NCBI GenBank assembly: GCA_949752745.1
Contig: OX457027.1
Location: forward strand, 88,247,720 to 88,311,719
Direction: 5' to 3'
Source: Protula sp. h YS-2021
Taxonomy: Eukaryota; Annelida; Polychaeta; Sabellida; Serpulidae
Length of the DNA: 64,000 nucleotides
Part shown: positions 59,139 through 64,000 of the stretch, one piece after another
How positions within the stretch are numbered: the first letter of the stretch is position 1
Layout: each line of letters starts with the position of its first letter
Made by a program: the position numbers and the translations under genes
Notes under the pieces: generated by a model
What the model saw: the letters and a program-made list of their open reading frames with translations, nothing else
Databases searched by the model: none
What the model was told of the DNA's origin: nothing

Positions 59139-62100
59139 ATGTTATTTTTTTTTTTACATTTCGCTGTCTATCAGAAAAGCTATGAGCACCGCATCGCTAT
59201 CCGGCTAGCACAGAGCAGCCAGCGCATTCTGCTGCTGTGCAAAGGTCAAGGTCTCGAGCCACACATCGAGTTCGAGCGCAACCTGGTGGAATTCGGCCCC
59301 ATCCTGCCGCACAGCGCGGGCGACGAGCAGGAGGTGCGCGTGCGCAATCCCTGCAGCTTCCCCGTCGAGATCTACTCGCTCGAGTACGACAAGATGTACC
59401 TGGAGGAGGAAAAGGTGCCATATGTCCTTCACTATCCGGGCGTTTTTTGAAAACGTGTTTTTGCGCCGCGAAGAAAATTGTGTAATTTCTGTCTGTTTGC
59501 CCAAGAACGTCTGACAGCATTAAAAATAAAAGCAAACAAAGAGTACTGTTTGAAGTACGTGAATAAATAAATTTAGTGTTAGTAAATGAATTAAATACTC
59601 TCTTGAAATCATCCAAGCTATTGCCAATATTGAAATACACAGACAAAATAAAATTAACGTAGATAAACTTAAAAAAAAAAACGTTTTGATTTTTTTTTTG
59701 TAAATACTGATTGATTGTAAATGGCAGATCCTGCGCCTGATGAAGGGCTACGACGAGTTCAACACGATCCTGCTTCCGCCGCGCCTGTCTGGCGAGAAAC
59801 TGCCGCAGGAACTGCTCGATTACTACGAGGAACAGATGAAGAAGCTGGAGGAACAGGAGCGCGCGCGGAGGAACGCCGAGGAGGAGGAGGCGCGCAAGGC
59901 CGCCGAGGCAGCTGCTGCAGCTGCTGCTGCCTTCGAAGCCACAGGTGCGAAAGGCGGAAGTGCGAGGACTTCTGGGAACGGCTGGAAGTGACCCCTTCCC
60001 CCCCCCCCCCGTACACAACCTCCGCTTCGCTAGATATGAACAAATAGGTTACAAGAATGTGCATGGCCAATTTCTGTAGCTTGTTTAATACGATACACGT
60101 GTTATATGCGTGTATGGAAAAGAGTAAACAAAGCGAAACTTCCTTTTTGTCATGCAGACTGAATCGCATAAATGACTTGTCTGCACAATCTATCGAGGCG
60201 TTTTCTATGCTGTAGTTGACGGTCATACGGCGGAAGGGGGCGACACGGCCCACGAGGAGGGAGAATCGTCACCCACCAAGGACCAAGCGGGTATACCGCC
60301 CGTCCCCACCGTGAGCGCACCAAGCAGGAGCTCCAACCACGAACAAGAGGAGGATAGAAAGACGGAGAAATCGAATTCGGATGAGAAAAAGGAACCCGAG
60401 GAGGGTGAGTTCATTGACGTCAGAAACAGTGATGCCAGACTGCTATGTTATTATTTTTTTCCGAAGGGGCTAATTACAGACCCAACGGGCGCTAATTACT
60501 GAATTGGCTATAGGATTGCTAACTTTTAAAGCGGAACATTTTACGCATGCTTGTAATAATTTAAATACTCGAATCAAATCAAGAAATAAATATGAGTCGT
60601 GGTTAAAAAAAAAAAACATGAATGTTTTTCATTCACATTTTAAAATTATTTGCATAAAAATAAATGGCTTTACGTTGCAGCGAAGCCCGTGGATTCCACG
60701 AGCACGGTTGGCGTGGGCGAGCTTGAGATCACGCCAGTCTCCGCGGCCATCGCCCGCCACCTGGGCATCGATCTGTCGTCTGAGGGCAAGGCGGCGCGGA
60801 ACAGGCGCGGCATGGCCGTCATCGTGCACGGCGCGCCATCTTCAGGTACCTTACTAAAGTACTCACACAGTCTGAGCGAGTTTTGTAGGAGGCTCTAGGT
60901 GTTAAACAGGTTACAGTACAAACAAACCATTTGTATTCCAGGCAGTTAGTGACTCATTGAAATATGCAGGACTGAACAAATTGCTGTATGTTGAAGCGGT
61001 TTTGCTGGCCATTTTCACACCAAGTATCGGTACGTTTTTTTTGTTCACAGGCAAAACCACGCTGTCAGTACAGCTCGCTAAGTTCTACGGCGCGGCGCTG
61101 CTTACTGTGGACGGCGTCGTGCTGGAGGCCATCAGTAACGGCAACACGCCGGCGGGCATGCGCGCGCGTGAGATGTGTGCCGAGGCGGCGCACAAGAAAG
61201 CCGAGGAGCTGCGGGCCATGCAGGGCGAGGTGTGCGAGCTGCCGCCCACGGACGCCAAGAAGGCGGCCGGAGGTGAGTGCGTCTCTGGTGCGTGGGGTGG
61301 GGGAGAGGGGGGACGGGAGACGAGCTGCCGCCCACAGACGCCAAGAAGGCGGCCGGAGGTGAGTGCGTCTCTGGTGCGTGGGGTGGGGGATCTGCCACCC
61401 ACAGACACCGTCTCTGGTGCCAGGGGTTGGAAGGGGTAATGGGAGGTGGGAGGGGAGGGGATTGGTATGTTGGCTGAACAAGAGCAAACTGTTAGGACAG
61501 GTCCAAGAATGACCCAGGCATTTATAAAGGCTAATAGCAATCATAATTTTCAGTTTTTTCAATACAATTCTCTTCGTGGTCAAGAAGCTACTGTAAATGT
61601 TTCCGTAGCGATCAATAGGGGATGCAAGTGACTGCAGCCAGCAGTGTTTTTCGTACAATAGACAATTGTTGGTACTGTTGCAGGCCTGAGCGTAGAGGCG
61701 GTGACGGCGCACACAGCGGGCACAGGCGGCGAGGGGGGCGTGGCCAAGGCCGCCCCCTCCACCGTATCCAACCGCAACAAGACAAGCACGGTATCAGACC
61801 AGAAGAGTAAGGCGGACAAGAGCATGGTGGGCAGTCGTACGGTGGCCGCCGCCTCGTCAGGGGAAGCCGGCAGCCAGGTGAACTACCTGAACCCTACCCC
61901 CAACCCTTCCTCCCGTCATCCCACAAAAACATTCTGATCATGTGGTAGGATATTTGCTCCTGTTGGCCGCGAAAGGGTCGTTTAGGGTTGTTGTGGTATA
62001 ATTCAGGACGGAACGTAAAGCCGAACCTTAAAATAATGAACTGAGGGGAAAGGTGCCCTCCGTTTTCCGGGTTGAGGCTGTGTGGGTTCGACTCTATGTT

Positions 62101-63814
62101 TTTACTGACGATGTGATCGGGTGTTGTTTAATTATGGAATGTGTTTGTCTTAACACTGCATGACTTGTCACTTCTCCTGCTGGATGTATGACGTCATCAA
62201 ACGGTTTGGTAATTATTTGCTCTGTTAAACACGAATTCTACTTGACATTAATAAATAATGTTTCGGTTGTTATAGGTACTTAAATAAAAGAATAGGAGTA
62301 GATTTGATATATGGGAAAAGTCTTAACAGACATTTCGCAGGCGTGCTTTCATTCCTTCCAATCAGATTTAGCTGAGTAATTGTCGGGCCAGCTCGCTGTC
62401 TTAAAATAAAATTCGAAAAAGTTATAACGTAACGTGATTGTGGAGATTTCCGAATGAAATTTCCTAACTGTGTTCTGCCCTGGGGCATGTTTGAGTTACG
62501 ACTTGTCTACCTTAAAAGCACAGCTTGCATTTTTAACAGCTTATTGAGTAATGCAAGATTTAAGTTTTTTTACTAAACAAGACTGTTGTTTGAAAACGCC
62601 TGCAAACGCAGCATGAGGACATGAGGCCAGCTGACGAGCCGAGGACACGCGCCACAACGAGGCTCACTGCGTTGCGGGAGCGGAGCAAATGCACTTTTGA
62701 TTCTGTCCCTAAAACAATTCCTGAAGTAGGCATTGAGATAAAAGAGAAGGCACCTTCGCGACTGCAGTGTTTTTGTTTCTCTCACGATGAGAGTTGCCGT
62801 TTGCATTGTGAATATGTATAGTATGTGTTTTGTCGCTAGATGGCGTAGCTGCGGCTAATGTGTCGTATAAACTCAAAACTAGCCCATTGAATTTTTCAAC
62901 TGTGGACAAATAAAAAATGAAATAAAAAGCGAGAGGTATGAAATGTGAATCCTTCATGCCCTTCCCTGTTAGAAGAGTATGATGCAGTGACGGATCAGGT
63001 CACCTAAAAAAGCGGCACTTTGCTGTGGTTATGCTCACCCGAGTTCAGATTTCGTTTTTAAGTTTACGGAACATTTGGCTGGAATTGATAAAAAAGAGTG
63101 TTTTGGCACACCCTTTGTTGACATTTTTATGCAAATTGATTGATAATTTGCATAAATATTGTATTAAAAATTTTTTTTCATGAATAAAAAATAATAAAAA
63201 CGTTTGCTGTTCATAATATTACAGTACGTTAGTACTTCGGGGAGTTAGATGTTTAGATTGTGAAATTTTCCTGTGTAGAAACGACCTTCATTTATGTGGA
63301 GTTGCTTTCTGCAAATACACAATGGTTCGATCAAGACTCGTTTATTTGAAGACTTGCCTTTTCAAGAATCTCAAAATTAGCGAGTTTTAAGGGTTTTACC
63401 TGGAGACGCGGTTTTTTTCCACAAGCAAGCTTGCAGTTTTTGTACTGTGTTTACACATGCACAAGTTGCTTTTCTGCTGCACACTATCGTTCAACTTCTG
63501 CATGAATCACATAAGTTCAAGCAAGTTTCACTTTCGTTTTTAATCGCACGCACGACAAGGGTAATATATATTAAGCGCTTTGAATAGTGTTGAGTCTGTC
63601 TGGCGTGAAGGCATGACTTGTTGAAGCGCCGCTGCTGCGGGCGTAATAATGTGATCACTATGACAATGGCGTTGACACGTCCTAGGACATGGGCACGGCG
63701 CGCAGCGAGACTAACACGGACACGAGTCACCGGACTAAGTCCATGAAGCACGGCAAGAAGGAGCATCATGACAAGTCAGACAAGCACACACACACTGGCA
63801 CCGTGTCCGAACAG
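41810..63814 (+). CDS. HYDIN: HYDIN, 5' part of gene (exons 1-38, incomplete at window edge)
   Basis: Thirty-eight exons (two of them candidates) join in one frame to about 2393 codons: 41810-41950, 42285-42530, 42788-43122, 43311-43435, 43677-43878, 44227-44353, 44572-45263, 45523-45720, 45994-46177, 46787-46903, 47167-47423, 47633-47918, 48307-48419, 48662-48812, 49771-49800, 50717-50854, 51199-51327, 51713-51946, 52345-52455, 52700-52867, 53055-53108, 53550-53750, 54074-54283, 54454-54591, 54985-55293, 55714-55889, 56064-56337, 56699-56893, 57425-57445, 58619-58765, 59175-59414, 59728-59944, 60216-60404, 60681-60845, 61051-61272, 61684-61877, 62612-62725, 63686-63814. The protein matches the N-terminal half of HYDIN: SKVVAPRNPKL, MSETTHQK, LDFGCILNDTE, GPTYEVVLKGEASLV and a P-loop. 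HYDIN (about 5100 residues in human) builds the C2 side of the axonemal central pair; most of it is serial ASH/MSP-like Ig folds. Loss gives ciliary dyskinesia and hydrocephalus. Introns carry many microsatellites. Confidence 0.95.
42285..42530 (+). CDS. HYDIN: HYDIN exon 2
   Basis: Contains NTEQKLANMH, LLDMSETTHQK and EVPLVLRNNDK. Phase 0 at both ends. Confidence 0.95.
42788..43122 (+). CDS. HYDIN: HYDIN exon 3, first ASH-type fold
   Basis: Contains SPYFKIVSP, HKVGPGLPTTF, LTCITEREKFLVPVRAIGAR and LLVRNIGNKEAKF, the classic alternation of ASH strands. Ends in phase 2. Confidence 0.95.
43311..43435 (+). CDS. HYDIN: HYDIN exon 4
   Basis: Codes PFNVTPENGTLSTDESMQV and KDLILHYDTG. Ends in phase 1. 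Confidence 0.93.
43677..43878 (+). CDS. HYDIN: HYDIN exon 5
   Basis: Codes EDVYIQLYG, VRLDKNTMRIENTYLSMANQ and RWTQYATQEEEDQQK. Ends in phase 2. Confidence 0.94.
44227..44353 (+). CDS. HYDIN: HYDIN exon 6
   Basis: Codes FLEECIQDPSLRDKMSILSR and TFQNKRK. Matches the conserved EECxxDPxLRxxxSxLSRTF stretch. Confidence 0.93.
44572..45263 (+). CDS. HYDIN: HYDIN exon 7, largest exon, two ASH-type folds
   Basis: This 692-bp exon codes EGEIWPNSSMEVSVIFKP, DVTGRASRLPLRIRGDGIGP, IQITFSSAVLGDFRETFYF and VIGPTFHFDTPKLKFGTVSY. Ends in phase 2 before the donor GTGATC. Confidence 0.96.
45523..45720 (+). CDS. HYDIN: HYDIN exon 8
   Basis: Codes REFTVTPAEGKLQPQSECKV and CLVVDVEGVGENICTLPISA. Acceptor TGTTTTACAG and donor GTACCG; phase 2 at both ends. 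Confidence 0.92.
45994..46177 (+). CDS. HYDIN: HYDIN exon 9
   Basis: Codes PILDYGRCFLRHPYEHHVKL and ends TPILYTSPQPK before GTAAGT. Its last 17 bases and donor are the first unit of the 32-bp array that follows. Confidence 0.92.
46161..46605 (+). repeat. 32-bp minisatellite copying the exon 9 donor
   Basis: About 14 units of ACCAGCCCGCAGCCTAAGGT plus AAGTCCCGCCAC follow the exon head to tail, becoming more diverged to the right. Early units keep AAGGTAAGT, an almost perfect 5' splice site. The first unit contains the real exon end and donor (46177/46178). Confidence 0.9.
46787..46903 (+). CDS. HYDIN: HYDIN exon 10
   Basis: Codes GIIEPHSVMDVPMIITPQG and TAHFVIFGSPEAPL. Phase 0 at both ends. 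Confidence 0.92.
47167..47423 (+). CDS. HYDIN: HYDIN exon 11
   Basis: Codes VGEGPVVHVMPLDMDW, RLSNESLIPAKFTAHMV and VWRVEPASGEIPPEEQLDLT. Ends in phase 2. Confidence 0.94.
47633..47918 (+). CDS. HYDIN: HYDIN exon 12
   Basis: Codes TIPVTAYGYGTTIVADPPMA, LSLGPNFSKGL and FTLTNKGRRHQSLVWSTEGF. Phase 0 out. Confidence 0.94.
48307..48419 (+). CDS. HYDIN: HYDIN exon 13
   Basis: Codes PKPIFKLTPQRLELNPGESM and DVLLEGYVDT. Ends in phase 2 with donor GTGAGT. Confidence 0.92.
48662..48812 (+). CDS. HYDIN: HYDIN exon 14
   Basis: Codes VVKEKMLCHAIIGRAGGKEL and NCEFIAPLLEFSLDNVFFR. Matches the KEKLVCHAIIG and CEFVAPL patterns. Confidence 0.94.
48813..49770 (+). other. HYDIN intron 14
   Basis: This intron has an A-tract at 49105-49125 and a short block at about 49240-49380 where CAGATTATAATCTGCC and CAGATTGTAAAATTC recur, suggesting a small inverted-repeat relic. 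No exon was seen in it. Confidence 0.6.
49771..49800 (+). CDS. HYDIN: HYDIN exon 15 (30-bp microexon)
   Basis: Codes PPAFMLENVK between GCATCCAG and GTATGA. Length is a multiple of three and phase 0, so skipping would keep the frame. It fits between VDK of exon 14 and the QAQDELAV of exon 16. Confidence 0.65.
49801..50716 (+). other. HYDIN intron 15
   Basis: Contains AAATA/TA-rich microsatellites near 50630-50695. No further exon was recognised. Confidence 0.6.
50717..50854 (+). CDS. HYDIN: HYDIN exon 16
   Basis: Codes VTVTNISSLPLTAQLSLPYP and FQIVDDDGQSVSQL. The AG at 50715-50716 is chosen over the one at 50719-50720 because it keeps phase 0. Confidence 0.85.
51199..51327 (+). CDS. HYDIN: HYDIN exon 17
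   Basis: Codes KKMRVSFDPCYKSDSHIRII and ILKITYREHPHI. The conserved FDPxY and YxEHPxI are present. Confidence 0.92.
51713..51946 (+). CDS. HYDIN: HYDIN exon 18
   Basis: Codes LRGEVYFPNLDFEKTEVDFG and CILNDTEVTRYVNITNSSPM, one of the best conserved blocks of the family. Confidence 0.96.
52345..52455 (+). CDS. HYDIN: HYDIN exon 19, low complexity
   Basis: Codes a Ser/Pro/Glu-rich linker ending RPESQPQQ. Open and phase 0 at both ends with good splice sites. Little conservation is expected here. Confidence 0.7.
52700..52867 (+). CDS. HYDIN: HYDIN exon 20, acidic linker
   Basis: Codes ELSDVNKDMILDGQNKDGEK followed by an E/K-rich run to GEQAQQ. Phase 0; donor GTGTGT. Confidence 0.75.
53055..53108 (+). 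CDS. HYDIN: HYDIN exon 21 (candidate cassette)
   Basis: Fifty-four bases between GCTTTTGCAG and GTGAGG code PLPVYVPFKYTQEARDAY in phase 0. It can be included or skipped without frame change. Not clearly conserved, so it is a candidate. Confidence 0.45.
53550..53750 (+). CDS. HYDIN: HYDIN exon 22, Glu/Gly-rich then conserved end
   Basis: Starts TEQEGEEGGEKEGGGEQEAE and ends PVLAQLLQDDKERYELGVEE. The last part joins exon 23 as GVEE-IFDILPLYG, matching relatives. Confidence 0.9.
54074..54283 (+). CDS. HYDIN: HYDIN exon 23
   Basis: Codes IFDILPLYGTLKPGDTEQIT, FYGHADIGSKAKAICEVEGG and YEVVLKGEASLVDYSF. Very strong family match. Confidence 0.96.
54454..54591 (+). CDS. HYDIN: HYDIN exon 24
   Basis: Codes AEITLINTGRVGFEF and KPGLPIMIPHT. 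Phase 0 at both ends. Confidence 0.92.
54985..55293 (+). CDS. HYDIN: HYDIN exon 25
   Basis: Codes FLPGIPEKFHKSFQLQVAHF, NLFGEGVFPRVSLDLPR and a charged helix. Phase 0; donor GTAAAT. Confidence 0.94.
55440..55713 (+). repeat. 32-bp minisatellite ending at the exon 26 acceptor
   Basis: About eight units of GTCACGTGACTGTTGAGGGT plus TTTGTGTTGTCA run up to the exon. Each unit carries TGTGTTGTCAG, close to the real acceptor GTTGTGTTGACAG, and most carry CACGTG or its near match. Confidence 0.88.
55714..55889 (+). CDS. HYDIN: HYDIN exon 26
   Basis: Codes DLEIQMEVERVVVQEFALEQ and a Ser/Lys/Arg-rich tail. Matches the LQMEVERxxVQ block. Ends in phase 2. Confidence 0.9.
56064..56337 (+). CDS. HYDIN: HYDIN exon 27
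   Basis: Codes MPDYLLDFGHVVLGTVRTHV, FGVELDRVRQLPG and VSFDPRGANLTLGEV. Phase 0 out. Confidence 0.95.
56699..56893 (+). CDS. HYDIN: HYDIN exon 28
   Basis: Codes GGPQVCIQLRANVTMPDMQI and DFSEVKCGECKVVTVQIYNH. Phase 0; donor GTTTGT. Confidence 0.93.
57425..57445 (+). CDS. HYDIN: HYDIN exon 29 (21-bp microexon, candidate)
   Basis: Codes ELEQLQQ between GTCTTCTAG and GTACAG. Phase 0, so it may be optional. It lies in a 1.7-kb interval between exons 28 and 30. Confidence 0.55.
57446..58618 (+). other. HYDIN intron 29
   Basis: No exon was recognised. The intron contains AACCGG-type phrases near 57676-57790 similar to those in the Tigger-like fragments. Confidence 0.55.
58619..58765 (+). CDS. HYDIN: HYDIN exon 30
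   Basis: Codes VDKHVPMHLRRKIKPEKSKP and LLPGQRQNVQVKFMPTEE. Matches the NVQVKFMPxEE block. Confidence 0.94.
59069..59137 (+). repeat. (AT)n microsatellite in HYDIN intron 30
   Basis: A pure AT run of over 30 dinucleotides, 38 bases before the exon 31 acceptor. Confidence 0.97.
59175..59414 (+). CDS. HYDIN: HYDIN exon 31
   Basis: Codes LLCKGQGLEPHIEFERNLVE, EVRVRNPCSFPVEIYSLEYD and ends EEEK. The donor GTGCCA is weak but phase and homology fix it. Confidence 0.95.
59728..59944 (+). CDS. HYDIN: HYDIN exon 32
   Basis: Codes ILRLMKGYDEFNTILLPPRL, then a helical run EEQMKKLEEQERARRNAEEE and an alanine tract. Ends in phase 1. Confidence 0.94.
60216..60404 (+). CDS. HYDIN: HYDIN exon 33, acidic linker
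   Basis: Codes a Glu/Ser/Pro-rich linker (TAHEEGESSPTKDQAG). Phase 1 in and out; splice sites are good. Confidence 0.8.
60681..60845 (+). CDS. HYDIN: HYDIN exon 34, start of P-loop domain
   Basis: Codes AIARHLGIDLSSEGKAARN and GMAVIVHGAPSS. The Walker A motif GAPSSGKTT is completed by exon 35 across the intron. Confidence 0.96.
61051..61272 (+). CDS. HYDIN: HYDIN exon 35, rest of P-loop
   Basis: Codes GKTTLSVQLAKFYGAALLTV, DGVVLEAISNGNTPAGMRAR and a charged helix ending KKAAG. Adenylate-kinase-like P-loop of HYDIN. Ends in phase 1. Confidence 0.95.
61236..61420 (+). repeat. 86-bp tandem duplication copying the exon 35 end and donor
   Basis: GAGCTGCCGCCCAC at 61236 and 61322 start two copies that run through CCAAGAAGGCGGCCGGAG and GTGAGTGCGTCTCTGGTGCG. 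Both donors (after 61272 and after 61358) are intact. A shortened third copy lies at about 61389-61425. Confidence 0.93.
61684..61877 (+). CDS. HYDIN: HYDIN exon 36
   Basis: Codes a Ser/Thr/Ala-rich linker with KTSTVSDQKSKADKS, ending EAGSQ. Phase 1 in, phase 0 out; the acceptor is strong. Confidence 0.8.
62612..62725 (+). CDS. HYDIN: HYDIN exon 37 (candidate)
   Basis: Bases between CAAACGCAG and GTAGGC code HEDMRPADEPRTRATTRLTA and continue open in phase 0. No conserved motif supports it, so it may be false. Confidence 0.35.
62726..63685 (+). other. HYDIN intron 37
   Basis: AT-rich, no exon recognised. Confidence 0.5.
63686..63814 (+). CDS. HYDIN: HYDIN exon 38
   Basis: Between CGTCCTAG and GTTCTA, codes DMGTARSETNTDTSHRTKSM then a His/Lys-rich run ending TGTVSEQ. 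Phase 0 at both ends. The gene continues beyond the window. Confidence 0.65.
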
Positions 63815-64000
63815 GTTCTACAAGCGCCTTCCCTGCCCCACCTCATCCTTCCCTGCCTGACTATCCTTCTTAACGCAGCCACCGTTTCTACAATAGATCT
63901 CAGTGTAGTTTTTCTTCTACGATCGTTCCTCAACGGTTTATCTTTTAAGATTTTACACAATTTTCGGCTTCATTTGGAGTCAACACAGCCAATGCCTAGC

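Noticed and set aside
60957..61439. Reading straight through the intron after HYDIN exon 34 and past exon 35 as one 160-residue ORF
   Set aside because: Homology and the Walker A motif require splicing at 60845/61051; the read-through includes intron and the duplicated donor region.

Overview
This window is eukaryotic (metazoan) genomic DNA. Genes are split by GT-AG introns, intergenic DNA is rich in transposons, and there are many microsatellites and homopolymer tracts. The gene set (UNC93-like, PRELID3/slowmo, HYDIN), a BEL/Pao retrotransposon, a CR1/L2-type LINE, and intronic repeats with GGAC-rich tails followed by C tracts fit a marine lophotrochozoan, most likely a mollusc. The species cannot be fixed from the sequence alone.

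Layout: (1) 1431-2352, the last two coding exons of a + strand UNC93-like membrane protein. (2) 2.4-17.5 kb, gene-poor DNA with minisatellites, a hairpin array, a decayed RNase H-bearing LINE (8.6-10.1 kb), and a decayed P-like THAP transposon (12233-13505) next to a pogo/Tigger-like transposase fragment. (3) 17550-17781, a probable minus-strand exon coding a 10-residue hydrophobic repeat. (4) 19099-25154, a complete six-exon PRELID3 (slowmo) gene on the minus strand, with a hAT MITE and another inverted-repeat element in its introns. (5) 25.5-29.3 kb, two related long-inverted-repeat elements packed with TGACGTCA and CCGGAAGTG motifs; the larger is flanked by a perfect 9-bp duplication, as in Mutator-like elements. 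(6) 29908-40455, a young BEL/Pao LTR retrotransposon with a 5-bp target duplication and an intact 1861-codon gag-pol ORF that starts with a SAP-like motif. Its 5' LTR is split by a later, 5'-truncated LINE. (7) 41810 to the right edge, the 5' part of HYDIN, the giant central-pair protein of motile cilia. I resolved 36 firm exons and 2 candidates, about 2390 codons, all in consistent phase; the gene runs out of the window.

The most unusual signal is inside HYDIN. Three introns carry tandem arrays that begin or end exactly at an exon boundary and copy the splice site with each unit: a 32-bp array repeating the donor of exon 9, an 86-bp duplication repeating the donor of exon 35, and a 32-bp array repeating an acceptor-like sequence before exon 26. 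The other strong signals are the dense CRE/ETS-like motif arrays inside the MULE-like element and the nested LINE-in-BEL insertion, which gives a clear relative age order. No RNA gene, CRISPR array or prokaryotic feature was found.
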